In this document: positions 13,679 to 26,800 of the stretch, piece by piece
Layout of the letters: every line of letters begins with the position of its first letter
Position numbering within the stretch: the stretch's first letter is position 1
From: Sitta carolinensis
Taxonomy: Eukaryota > Chordata > Aves > Passeriformes > Sittidae
Direction: 5' to 3'
DNA length: 64,000 nucleotides
Assembly: GCA_032173965.1 (NCBI GenBank)
Contig: CM063283.1
Location: forward strand, 82,400,743 to 82,464,742
The notes under the pieces: generated by a model
Database searches by the model: none
Told to the model about the DNA's origin: nothing
Seen by the model: the letters and a program-made list of their open reading frames with translations, nothing else
Made by a program: the position numbers and the translations under genes

Positions 13679-14301
13679 GCATCAGTGGCCCCCCGTGGTT
13701 CGTGCTAAAGGCGGCCCCAAAGCCAGGAGCAGCCCTGACCCCCATTCCAGACTATATCAGACTTTGGGTTTTCCCCAGTAAGTTCATGGAATGCTTTTGG
13801 GGGATGGTAGCAATCTAGCCACAGTCATGAACAGAGGCACCAGTGTTAGAAGTTTGATGAGAAACCTCGGCCCCAGGGATAAAAGGGGAAGACCTCTGTT
13901 CCCATAGATGAGTGAAAGGATGCTAGAACGGCTCATCCTTAAAAAAAAATGCACCCCAATAAGCTGACATGGACCGAGAACACAGTTGTGAAGAAAAACT
14001 GTGAAAGATGGGAAAGACTTCACAAAGACAGATCTTGGGCACCTGCAGTTTGTGAGAAAACGAAGCCACAAGAGTTCTTTTCTTGTAAGAAGCTTTCCAT
14101 AGCATTAGCAAAGAATACTTTTCTCTCTAAATGAACCAAAGAAAGACGATTTGTAGAGGTGAAAAACTGACTGAGATTTCTGAGTGTTGTTGTCTTTACA
14201 TTGTTGGTTAAGAGGGGGAAAAAAAGTTGTGGGGAGGGAAGAAGAGTGTTTTGAAGGTTCCATCCTCATTCTTGTTGTTTTTCTTTCTTTTACTGTTAGT
14301 T

Positions 14302-14307
14302 AATAAA
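14302..14307 (+). terminator. LTR poly(A) signal AATAAA
   Basis: Canonical hexamer in the last tenth of the solo LTR, followed by a T-rich stretch. It would define the R/U5 side of the element on the + strand. Confidence 0.55.
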
Positions 14308-14430
14308 GTCTTATTACTTTTAAGCTTAAGCCTGCTTTGCTCTTGATTAGAACCTTTGAAACTGGCAAAATTAAACCAAAACAAAAATTAGTGTTTCCAC
14401 CCAGTTTCAAATTGAAGCCTCGACAACCAG

Positions 14431-17400
14431 ACAGTGCTGAGACACAATAATGCAAATCTTTGTTTGAATCAAGTGGTCAGGAAAAAGTTTTCTGTTAATA
14501 CAGATATAAAATCACCTTTGCTAAATATTACATTCACCTGTAAAAGGCCTAGGAATAACAAAACTTGCTCCTTTTTTTTGTAAGACAGATATATGTAACA
14601 GCATTTCTACTAAAAATTCAACAACTAAACCCACTGTAACAGTAAGTTTTGCCACATGGAAAATGGACTTCTTGTTTTATGGTATCTTTTCAGACTGCAT
14701 TTCATATGCATTGCATTACAGGAAACAGTTATGTTGCAAGAATATTGTAATACTCCCTTTTACAGCTATATTATGAAATAGTGCAAAAGGATAGGAAAAT
14801 GCTTTTTTAGTAGACCACCAAGACAGAATTGCATTTCAAGAGAATAAATAGTCCAGACTCATGAAGCATTCAAAAATCACTCCTCTGCACAGTCATGGGC
14901 TTTATTTAGACATTCAGAGCAAGGAATATTCTGCTGTAAGAGATATACATACCACTACCTACTAAGAAAGAAGTCTTTTACAAATGCTCTTTAAGACAGT
15001 TTTATGTGGCTCCAACATATCATTGACCTGATTTGCCATAAATACATTGCAGTTTCAACTACCTTGATAAAAGTAACAAAACCCAACAGTACAGTCAGTC
15101 GGTCATGAAAATACACATGGTACTACTGCCTCACAAGTAGCTCAAGGCTGAAATTTCTATTAGAAGAGAAAATAATTACAGCACTAGATTGGAATTGCTC
15201 ATTTTAATGCTGCCTAACCCATCACAAATAATACAAAAATTCTGTTGTGATTTTGAAATCACTACACATTTTAAGTGAATGAAATGTGATGAAACATTAC
15301 AAAGAAAAAGAAAGGCAGGCACATGTCTTTTTATATGATAGGAGAGTATTTGTATTATGTCATTATCATTTGGAGGGAAAGAGATATCTATCTGATGCAT
15401 CGGATTTGATAAGGAGAAGAGAGGTGATCCTTCAGTGAATAGAAAACATAGATATATACAGATTTTTCTTAACTTACAGCTACAAATATACTGCATGTCT
15501 TCTCCTAATAGCTGGTGATGCAGTTTATAAGCTTCATAAAGAGCAAATCTAATATCCCCAGTAATGTTCAGGAATTTTGTAGTGCTGACGACATAACGCA
15601 TTACGACAAATGTGACCTAGAGGCACTGCAGCACAGCAGATACAGTATGTGCACAGCCTCTGGCATGTGCAGGTGCCAAAGAGGAGAAGAAGCAAGAAAA
15701 TCTTTTCCCTTTAGCACATTCACATCATTCACATTTCCTGAAAGACAAGATAAGCACATACACCAGCTCCTACAATGCAGGGGAAAGAAAGGGTCCTTCA
15801 GCTGTAGCAGTAATGGGAGAATCTCTATAATATTCTTTTTTGCTTCAGGATTTGGAAGAGCTGTCTTGCAACTGAGGTCAAGATCATAAGCAAGGTTAAT
15901 ACAAGTCTCCAACTGTTAAGAAGTGAAGACTCCTGGAAAATGGAGAAGAATTTTCTCATACTCTTACAGAATAAAATTTGCCTGTAAGGCCTTTAGAGAC
16001 TCTAGTGCTTCATTTCTTCAATATGGCAAGAAGTATTTCATCTTGTTTCTACAGAATGAAGAGGAACAGGCAGAGGTAACACACACATATCCTTTACATC
16101 TCAAGTTATTTAGAACAGATGAATTTGAAGTTTCCTTATTCATCCTCAGAGGAGTTGTCTAAGGAGTTCAATATTCACAGTTATGTATTTTTAAGCAAAA
16201 CACTTAAAATTATATCAGTAGCATACACACTGATGGGTGTTTTATGTTCTGTTTGTATAAAAGCCCATTCAAGTAACTGTGTTTCAGCCTTTGGGGATGG
16301 CAAGAAGGGAGGCTTTACTTGATGAACTGCACAGAATTACCACTGAGGAGTCTCAGCACACATCTCTAGCAATATAATTTTCATGTTCTTTCTTCAGCAG
16401 ACAGCAGCATGGACATTAGAGAATACAAGGAAGAGTTTTCCAAAGCTTAATAGGCTTCTGCCTTCTATATCAGTACCTTGCCCACAAGTACAAGCTTTTG
16501 TACTGGACTATGGACCCACCAGCATGGGTTTGATCTACTTTAGGTTTTTTAGTTTTTCACATCTCTCATGTCCAAAGAGGATGCTTTCAAACTCCTATCC
16601 TGTACAGCATCACTTGGAGTTCAAAATTCAAAGAGTTTTCAGCTGGTGCTTAATTTTTCCCTTTCACTTTCCCCATCCAGAACCTCCCTCCCCACTAGGC
16701 AAGGATGACAAGCCCATCATCATGCATATGTATTATCCTCAGCTGAATTCTGTCTTTGTCAATCAGGCTGTAGTAAATAAAAGGTATGGCCTAAAGAGGA
16801 TTCTCCTTTGGTTCTTATTCGCTTGTAAAGCCAAGAAGAAAGAAAGGGAAGATTCTTCTCTTTTTGTAAGAGATGGATATCAAAAGAAATAATTTAGTGT
16901 GGAAATTCTGTATCTACCAATCTGGTATCTTTTCTAAAACAGACTGTTCTGCAATACACTCATGTAAACCAATTATATTATTTGTTTATCTTTTTATGTG
17001 CATTTCTTTCTTCCCAATGGCAAACTAATCATTGGACTCTGCATTTGTGCAAAGCAACCTCTTGGACAAATTCTACTTGAGAGTTTTACCAAATTATAGC
17101 TGTATTTTAATAAGCCCATGATCCAACAGGCAACAAAGTAAACAGGAAAAGCTCTGCTGGAGTGAGACGCTCTCTGGGCTTTTCAGCTCTTTATGTATGT
17201 AAAATGATTAGTACATGTTTACATATTCATGCAGAGGGGAGAACAAGTTCAGATTTAACTGTCAATATGTATATGTGCATACACATGCGCATACCACAGT
17301 ACCCAATTTGTTATTATTAAAAAACCCCAAAAACTAATAAACAAGGTTTTGTGAGTTTAGTTTTCTTTAGAAAAGCTCAATAAACACAAGGTCTGGCTTT

Positions 17401-20400
17401 CTCCTGATCTGCTTTCAGCAAGTAATCTCAACATAACTTATTCTACCCAGTGAAAATTTTCACTGTTTATCAATTTAAAATTGATCCCTCTTTTCTTGTT
17501 TACTGTTGCAATAATGGGTCTGCAGCTGAAAGAAAAGAGGTTTATTCTTATAAATAAAAGAAACACAGTCATATTCATGTTAACATATTTCCCTGGTATT
17601 GTAGAGTAATAAGAATGGAGAAAGGAGGAGGGGTTACCAATGTGCAAATTTCTGTTAAACAGATGAATCAAGTCCATGAGGTATGGCTTCCCAGTTCCAG
17701 CAGCTTCTGCCTGCCTTAATTCGACTTATATTTTACTGAGCAAAATTTTCTTCTACTACACCTCTCTGTCTAGGTAAAGCAACATCCTGATGGTCAAAAC
17801 ACTAAGTATTGCTGAAGTCATTGGTATCTCAGGGTTTTCAACATTTCATTTAGACTCTGATCCAAAATATACTGAGATAACTGATGCATTCCTCTTACCA
17901 GAGTACATTTCACATTACAATAATCTGGGCAGGCCCATTTTTCCATCAGGTATTCTGTAATGCTCTACAGCACTTGCATTGAACTCAACTGTTCAGAAAT
18001 CATGGTATTGATGTGTGGCTAGGACAAGGAGCGCACAACTGCATACTGAGGGCTAAGGCCACACACCCTTAAACTCAAATATGACCTTTCCAGCAATATC
18101 AAGGGGAGTTGAAATGGTTCATTGGTCGGCATACCCTTGCCCACAAAACCAACAGTATCTGTAAGCTGCTAAAGTTGAAATATTCAGAGGAAGAAAAGAT
18201 TTGTATCAAATGTGCCAGCACAGTCATAAAAAACTTTCACCTACTCAAGGGAGTTCCAAGTGTCCTTCTCCAAAAATATCTCTTCTAGTCTGTGGACTTG
18301 TCTAAATATCTGGCTTATCTAAATTCACCACAGATAAACCAAAAGCAAATTAAAGAACTGCATTAGAAAGGGTAGTCCTACCCTCTTACACGCTGATGCA
18401 TAATTCATGGGAGTCCAGCAGAGGTCATATGAGAGACAGTTACTTCTTTTTATACTTTTATCCCTCCATCCTCTCCCTTCTCCAGAAGCAACATAGTCTC
18501 AGATGACAAAGGTTGGAGTTGGAATAGCTCTAAAGAGCCTGGCTCATCCCCTGGGCTGTAGGCCATGATGCAGAATGGTCAAAAGCAGATGTAGGATGTG
18601 AAAAGCAGTTGAACAAGCAACTTGTCTCTAATGATGCCCAGAACCTTGGGGACAGGCAGTTGCACACAGACACGTTGGTCTAGCAAAGTACTTGTCTCCT
18701 ACTCCATCTGAGTAATCTTTTCTACATGGTGAAAAATAATAGGGCTGAGCTGAGCTTACTGCCTTACCCATTGGGAACTCCTCACCACTGAATGCCTAAT
18801 ATAACAACCCTAACACTGTGTGGAAAAGGGTTTTGATAATCTTCCCAAAGGTATTTGACTAAGTAGGTCAGTCTCTTGCCTAGTCAACACAGCATCACTT
18901 TACTAGAGAGCAGCCATTAGGGTGCATTTTCAAGCAGTGTTTTCCCATTTAAATTATCTGTCTGCATTAAGGTAACAAATAAATACATGTCACATTCTAC
19001 ATCATTGGTTTGGCCTTGCAAGCACAAGTTGGTACCCCGCCTCAACTCTCACTGAGATCACCTGCGCTGAAGATCTCCAGCATCAATCTTACAACATCTT
19101 GCAAATCATGCTTACAGCCTGCGTATAACCCTTTTCCACCTTTGTTGCCGACATTACAAACCCATTGCTTTTTAAAGTGATACTTTGGGGGAAGTGAAAG
19201 TTTGTTGTTACATCTTGCTTCTGCCTGACTGCCACTTTACTGCATAAGTTCTATTTTGCTGCATTCTCCAGCAGTCCATAAAAGTTAGTTAAAAAAGGAA
19301 GCTCCTCTCTGCAGTCCAGGGGGTTTTAGTTCCCTTTCCTATATCTTAGGATTTAATAATCAAATTTCTACAGAAGATCTATCCAACGAAACTTGATTTC
19401 CAAACATTGAAGCTTTATTTTATATTGAAAAATCAAGTGCATTTTATATTTAATTTTATATTATTTTGGTATAATACCTTTTCATTCAAATAATCTTCAT
19501 TTAATTTTCTGCACTATATATATTCTTTTTTCCCATCACCCAAGTAGCTGTTTAATGGTTACCTACAAATTAGCATTTGTTTGATCTCAGGTGTCTTTCT
19601 GCCTAAAGAATTAGTGGTGCTTTTGATAATATATACTCCAAAGGTATATTGTTTTGAACAGCTCTTTTGACCTACTTGTTTCCATAATGTTTGAGGTTTC
19701 TGTCAATGTGATTTCTCTTTATCATTTTTCTTCCCTTCCCTTTACCAGAGGCTGATTTTCTTTTAACAACCTATTTCAACTTAGTAAAACTCCTTTTATT
19801 TTTTAATTTTCTTAAGTTATTGAAATCCCTAGATTCCAAAAACATTAATTTCGCATTTTGTCAAATAGAAGGAAGTTCAGTAGATTCAAACAGAACCAGA
19901 CTGAATAATCTTACCTATATAATGTCCTTTTTCCTTCACTTTGAAAAATTCAGCAACCTTAGATGAAATTCTTGTTCATGTGACAGGCTGAAATGAAAAT
20001 TAGAGTAAGCCTGATTTCATTAGATATAAAATATAAAACTCTTCATCACTTCAAAAAAAAATTATCCATATCACATTATATAAGTAACATGCAGACAGTC
20101 CTGATCCATCTAGTAGGCGTTTTATTTTACAAAGACCCCAATCTTGCAATCCAATTTGAACAGAAGAGCCCTTTCACTTCCACTGAAAGCCAGTGAATCT
20201 ATTAGGCACTAGGCTTATAGAGACATTCTGGCATTTTAAAATGCAGATAGGCTCATAACAAAACATTTTAAAAAATGTACAGAAAATGAATTCTCACTCA
20301 AGCTCATTTCTGTGTCTATAGCATAGCCCATTATATTTTAGATGAAACAGAACAAAAAAATTGAAACATAATTTTGGTTTACATTTTTTTTAAAAAATAA

Positions 20401-20722
20401 AATTCTGCCCCACAGAACAAGAAAAGGTTAATTTAGAGAAAGTTCAGGACATTTGTTTTAAAGTCCTTTGAATCTGGGAGAAAAAAATTCATCTCTCTGA
20501 ACTCTGTTGTGTTCAGAGATGTGGTGGGTACTGCACTGTTTCCACTTCCAAATAGCACAAACTGCATGTGCTGACAAAGAGGCAAAAGGCTTCGTTTCGC
20601 ATCTGCACCTACAATCCCTGCACCACTAGAGAACCAAGGCTGAGACTGTTGAATTCAGATTTTTAAAAGGAGACTATTTTGCTGAAAAGCAGAATAGCTC
20701 ATAGTAAATATAACATGCTTTT
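14431..20722. other. Intergenic, no gene recognised
   Basis: No exon or RNA gene was recognised. A 169-codon ORF at 16,383-16,892 lacks domains and splice context. Two adjacent perfect or near-perfect palindromes lie at 17,448-17,485. Some text at 18,500-18,900 is faintly CR1-like but too diverged to call. Confidence 0.55.
17448..17485. repeat. Two adjacent palindromes
   Basis: CAGTGAAAATTTTCACTG (17,448-17,465) is a perfect 18-bp palindrome. Three bases later, 17,469-17,485 is an 8-bp inverted repeat around a single A (ATCAATTT-A-AAATTGAT). Both are AT-centred. Confidence 0.85.
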
Positions 20723-20864
20723 AATCATAGAATCATGGAATGGCTTGGGTTGAAAGGGATCTGAAAGACCATCTAGTTCTAATCTCCCTTTGCTAGACCA
20801 GGTTACTCCGAGCTCCATCCAACCTGGCATTGAACACTTCCAGGCACAGGGCTTTCACAACTTA
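20723..20864 (-). mobile_element. CR1 LINE 3' end
   Basis: It starts with AATCATAGAATCATGGAATGG, continues through GGTTGAAAGGGATCTGAAAGACCATCTAGTTCTAA and ends at CATTGAACACTTCCAGG...CTTTCACAACTT. This is the reverse complement of the avian CR1 3' terminus, whose end is an ATTCTATG tandem motif, so the element lies on the - strand and is strongly 5' truncated. Confidence 0.9.
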
Positions 20865-23800
20865 ATAATTATATGGTATCACAAATACACCAAAGAGGCA
20901 ATTATCAGATCTGAATTATTCCACTGAGTTTGAAGATTTTCTTTACAGGTTATTTCTCAGAAATTACTGCATTTGTCTTCAAGAGTAATGACACCTTCAA
21001 GTTACTTTTTATAGGATATGAGGAAAACTTCACTAAGTTTTAGCCTAGAGAAAACCCAAACTCAGAACTGGTACTTGCAATATGAATGAAAGTCCCCTTA
21101 GAATTAAAATATATTTGAATTTTTGGTTATATATGACACCATTTATTCTAACTAGAAAGACCATAAATGGTTATATAATGATAAAGTATTAATAATTATC
21201 ACTTACCAAATACAGAAAAGTTTCTGCAAATATCATAGTGACTTTTTCTTGGAAAGAATAAATGTTTAGGAAATGACTGCATAGTAAACTAACAAGTACA
21301 GACACAGAATAAGAATTCCTGAGCTACCTCAAGCTAATTTTATAAATCACTGTGTAATTTACAGAGCGAGCTTATGGAGTTGCTAAATTAGCATTCCAGG
21401 ATCTCACTGGAAACCTCCTTTCCTCTACCATTATCCTCAGCAGTAGCTCAAAGGCCTTTATCAAGACCTCCTACCCTGCAGACACAGTGCAGTGATACCA
21501 GTCACGCAGCCAAGAACTGAGCAAGTGCAGCAGCTCTTGGCTAAATCACTGCCTGTATCTGTAATTGTTAACGTCTCACAGGTGCCCACAATGGGCAAGG
21601 TCTTGCTTATTTCATAAGTACTTGGTATCTACACTAAAACAAACAAAGAGGAACTTCAAAATAAAGAGAAAATTGATAATCTTTATGGCATATCACTATT
21701 GTGCTTTTACAATGATTTTGAACATTTATCATTTAAAATTAGGAGTTAAGGAGTGAAAAGAGCGGAAATGGTTATCACAAAATGTCTTAGAGAGGAAACT
21801 GATTACAAACGTTTGAGAAGTCTTTCTGAACAAGAAAATTTTATCCATACAAATTGTCATAATTAGATATTCATTACCTCTCCCCACCAGTGATGAACAA
21901 GCTAAAACACCAGCGGTTAAGGCTATGAAGAATTGGCCATTCCACATTCATATGGATGTTTACTATCTCTTTATAACTGATTGAGAATGTTTTCTGATTT
22001 ACACTTAAAAAAAAAAAAAAGTTTAAATTGCTTGACAAATATTTCATTGTCCCTGTACAGCTCACTGCTGCCACTTGTTTGGAAAAATGAAAGGTAAGTT
22101 GAAAAATGCACCTTTTCCATTTTCATCTCTAATTGAATTCTCTCTTGACCCCCTTATTCCCCATGGCTGTATTTCAGGTTTTGATGATAAGAAAAAGAAT
22201 TTTGTATTTGGATAATACAATTTTCTCACTTGCCTTCAGCGACCTTCAGCTCAATTTCCTCTCCCCAGAGACACTGTATATTATAGAATTGAATCAAATT
22301 CCTTATTCATAGAAAAAAAGTTCCAATTTAATCTGAATATTCAGCATTTTACACTGGTCAGGGTGATGGATGGCAAATTGAAATGCTTTTGGTTCAGGTA
22401 ATCAAATGGTAGAATTCAGACTTGTATTGAAAAAAATAATGAAGTCTATTCAATATTCTCATAAGGTGCAAAAAAATGCACATTACATGGTAGAACCGGG
22501 GTTTTTTTCTTATTATCTAACCAATAACATCTCCACTGCAAAAAGTACAGTAAAACATTAAGAATTTATGTAGGTTAGAACATGTGAAAAGCAGCCACAT
22601 TTGGGGGAAAATGCAGGCATCGTTGTAAGAGTGCTCAGATGAACGAGTACAAAACTGTGGAAAAACAGACCTCTCCTCAATATGTACCTGCAGTGTTCAA
22701 CGCTGGGTTACTGAAGCCTGTTAATATGTCTTAAATGCTTTTTGAGAAAGAAACACAGCCCTTTTAATCACTTCAAGCTCTTTGATATACTAAACTACTG
22801 CAATGTTTCATTTTCATCCCTGAAAGTTTTGTCAAGTAATGTCATTAGGTATCTCATTATTCCCAAAGGACTACCATTTCATTTTGGAAAATCCTCTTGT
22901 TCCTTGTGAAGTTCAACCCCAAAACAATGATTGATTTGAACAATGCCAGCTTGGCACCACACTACTGATGAAACTTACTTGGACATTTGGGCTTGGACAA
23001 GATGTCTCCAGGAAAACAAGAGTATAATGATGCTGCATAAATTTGGTTTGGTTTAAAAATTCCATCAATAGTTACTTTCCTCCCTTCTAGAGGTACACGG
23101 AATTACACTGTTTGATTTTCAAATACTGTATACCAATTATTTATTTTCTAATTATTTGGAGTATTTAAGCCACAAGGAATGCCTAACTGTAGGCACCACT
23201 AACAGTTAATTAAAAATGCAATGCAGCAACCTAAATATTAAGGCACTGTGTTAAAAATAAGTCCTAGGCTGCCCTTACTGACTGTACTAGAGTTTGTGCC
23301 TCCTCCGTGTTTCTGCTCTTTACTCACACACACGAACCTGGTGCACAGGCATTATCCAGGACAGCAGGATGAGGGGAACTCCTATTCAGAGAAACCTCCC
23401 CATAACTGGCAGACACACCTTCAGAACTGGGGAAGAACATTTTTCATCAATTTTCCTTCCTCCACACCGCAAGCAATCAGTGTTCTGACTTGATCTTCTC
23501 CTGGGGAAAGACAGAGCTCTGCATGGTGCTGGGCATGCTCACCGGGCATTTGTGTCCTCTAAATAACCTCTTGGTGGAGTTTGCATTATCAGCTTGTGCA
23601 GTTTCACAGCCACAGGGTAAAGATGGGGTGTGAGGCAAGTAGAAAAAGTAAGCGCAGAAGCACTCTCAGGAGCAGGATAAGTCTTCAACCTATCAAGGAT
23701 AATGGCTTTTTTAGAAATACTTACAAATTAAAATTCTTAATGTTGAACTAACTCTTAAATTAAAAGATATTGACAGGAAATGGTGAATCTTAGCAAGAAG

Positions 23801-26800
23801 TTGTGATCCACCAGCAGTTTTGGAGAGAAGAGCAGAACCTAAGAAGACACAAAATATATTCACTTCAGTAAAGCCCCAGAATAAAACAAAAAAAAACAAA
23901 ACAAACAAAAAAAAATTGCTTTTTTTCAACCTTTCTCATAAGAGCAATTTAGGAACCAAACATTACATGCCCCACTGTATGGTATAAGGATGGTTATGCA
24001 ATGGAAGCCACTAACAGGTATGCTGATGAACAAGAAAATAAGATGCAAGGTCCCTTACAGGACTTGCAGGAATATAAACAACTAAAATCCACTTTTTTAT
24101 ACTTTAAAGTGAATAGATACCAAATAGATACACAAAGTTTGGAGTATGCTATATAATCAGAAACACAAAAATTAAGATGTCATAGAAGAGAATTTAAGCA
24201 TGTGATTTTGAAGTAATTCAAGTAGAAGCTTATCCTCTGTCCTGAACAGGATGGAAAACAACTGCATAATTCTGACTAATCTATTATCTGCATTTCAAGG
24301 TCAAGAACACTAAGGACATTTGCTGTATGGGTTTACTTCTTCTGAGGGATATATGTAATGTCTTTTGTGAACACCTCTATGGGAATATTAGACGTACAAG
24401 ACACATGTGACAGCAATTTTTACTACACAGTAAAAAGGAAAATTAGAAAAATATTTTAATTTTGTTGAAAAGTTGCATTCCAATTCTGCTCCTTCCAGAA
24501 GATTTCTTAGTAGAAGAGCTAAGTACCAGTACCGAGTCAGGACAGTCAAGCTATGTGAGAAGGTGCTTAAAAGTCAGGAAACAGCAGCATTGAAATACTA
24601 ATACAAGCTGGTTTCATGTTACCATGGGGACTATTCCCAAAGGCCATATTAGCCTATGGCCACTAAGCCCCATGGGGTAATTTTCACAACCAAGGGATAT
24701 CAGCAGGCTCTTCTGGAGGGCAGTTCAGATCAGGAAACCAGCTCCAGCCCAGAGGAGTCTCTTTCACCCAGATAAATTTAGCCACTGTGAATACTCTTCA
24801 TACATTCAAATTACATTCTTTTTAGCTGCAATTATTTTGCCCAGGATCATGTGGAACATTATGCAAGCTTTGTCTTCTTCCAGTGTGCACTTTTCTCATT
24901 TCCATAATAGTCCTGTATTGGATGTATACCTTGGCAGCTGCTGATTGCTGTCATATTCACTTCTTTTTTCAGCTGGTAGTATTAAAAGGTAAATGCTAAT
25001 TACAGGGACTATTTCTCTAACCTTGTCTCTGGGACAGAATATTTAGTTGGGCACAGTAACGTTCATCACAGCTGCAGCCTATTTGATAATTGCTTCTTAA
25101 AAGCCAGACTCCTTGTCTGCCGGATATGCTGCCTCACTGAGGACTGCAGGAGTAAAGCAGCTTAAGGTAGTCATTGCCGGTGCCCCTCCAGTGCTCCTTT
25201 CAGACCAAAGGACAAACATGGTGTGACAGTCTCCAAAATACTCTGGCCCAGTATCCAAGAGGCTTTTGTTCTTTGTCTGTGTGCTAACTCCAGTGAGCAT
25301 GCAGAGGAGCAGAGGTTCCCATGTTAGCTGGCACAGCATGCGTGAGCTGTTGATACACTCTGAATGTACGCCAGCTTGGGTAGCAATTTAATAAAGCAGC
25401 TGAAGCTAATGCCATTTTTTGGCACCACATAAAAGAGTTTGTTGTAGGGTCACATACAAAGGGTCATGTACCAGCAAATTTTCAGGAAATAGTAGACATG
25501 CACATTATTAGACTGAATTGCTGTCTGGCTCCAATATCTAAAATATGTAGCCAACTCTTAACCCTATGTCTCAGCATTCTGATGCACTTAAATCAGAAAA
25601 ACGTGTGGAGTTTCTGTGTCTTAAATGAAGTTTCTAGAGTAGGAGAAGAATATCAAGAAAGTAGCACCAGATTCTATACAAAAATACTTGAAGAGCAATA
25701 CTGCTGGAATTTGTGCCACTACTGACACAAAATTTTGATTAATAAACACTTTTCAAAATCTGAGATTGCCTTTAAAATCTTGATTTTAAAGAAATTTAAA
25801 ATTCTCTTCTTTTTATTAGGATTTTTGAACCAATAATTTTGTATTTCCAATACTTTCTCTGCAACTACAAGGACTCCTTTTAACATGCACATTTAATGGA
25901 AGATAGCATTATTTCATAATCATAGGACTCTGGAGCCTTATAAGAAAAACACTAAATCTTATTAAACTTGTGATAAAATTATTGATGTTGGCAACCTTGC
26001 AGACATATGCCTAGAGCTGCACAGTGTTTTCCTCCTCTAACTACTGTAACTAAAAGGACTTTAATGGGAGCAAAAGAATGTGTCTCTGTCTGCCCAGAAT
26101 CTTTTGGAATTTTCACTTTTCCCTAATGAAAATGAAAACAAATACTTTTCCTTTTTTTTCCTGTAAGCTTTTACTGACATCTGAACTGACTTTCGTAATG
26201 AAGAAGGATTAAGTAAACTCAGGAAAATTATAAATGTGGTTTGTATTAGTGTACTAATTAGCTCATAAATTTAGAAATAGTTAATCTTTTAGTTTTGCTG
26301 AATGAAAATAGCAGTCGAATCGCATATCAGATCTTGCAAATGCAGTAATGCAGTGGTGAATTAAGCCCCCAGAGCATAGGTGTCTGATCTTATAGCATTA
26401 TGAACACTGGAAATCTTGCTACTGGCTTTGAAGAGCACAAGGTGGATTTAGCCAAAGTTGTAAAATATTACTCAAGCAGCCAGATACTTAGCAAATAATA
26501 ATAAAAACAATGTGATTTATTAGGTGTGTACTTCTCATTGTATTGTAATCCAACAACTAACTATATTAATTATTTTTAGTTCCGTGAGCTAATTAGAGCA
26601 GTGGTAGCTGGCAAAATTCTGTGGTTTACTGCAGTTTCTATTTAATGTATGTATTTATGTATATGGATATTCAAAAGACCCTGCTGTAGAAATACATGTT
26701 ATTACAGAAACAATTGTGGGTACCAAGTAATAAAAATATACTTGTCCATTACATGATTTACATTTCTTTAGAAATGCCAAAGTAGAAAAAGAGTAGAGGT

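Larger units (their letters stand above)
13022..14425 (+). mobile_element. Solo LTR of an endogenous retrovirus, with 5-bp target-site duplication
   Basis: The element begins TGTCCTAG and ends CCTCGACA, the TG...CA ends of an LTR. It is flanked by identical ACCAG pentamers at 13,017-13,021 and 14,426-14,430. At 1,404 bp it is long for an LTR. It contains a GC-rich block (about 13,130-13,400), a 39-bp minisatellite (13,437-13,678), a TATA-like GATAAAAG (13,878-13,885) and a poly(A) signal AATAAA at 14,302-14,307 about 120 bp before the end. That order sets the + orientation. No gag, pol or env remnant lies beside it, so it is a solo LTR left by recombination. A 5-bp duplication is usual for ERVL and some class I elements; the family is not determined. 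Confidence 0.82.

Noticed and set aside
13007..13818. Overlapping 120-210-codon ORFs on both strands
   Set aside because: They arise from the GC-rich block and the 39-bp minisatellite (39 = 13 codons) inside the solo LTR; repetitive peptide in several frames at once indicates an artefact.
16383..16892. 169-codon ORF on the + strand
   Set aside because: The longest ORF of the AT-rich desert, but it has no recognised domain, no repeat or splice context and low-complexity hydrophobic stretches; probably chance.
18500..18900. Faint CR1-like text
   Set aside because: Isolated phrases resemble internal CR1 but no continuous match or end could be followed by eye.
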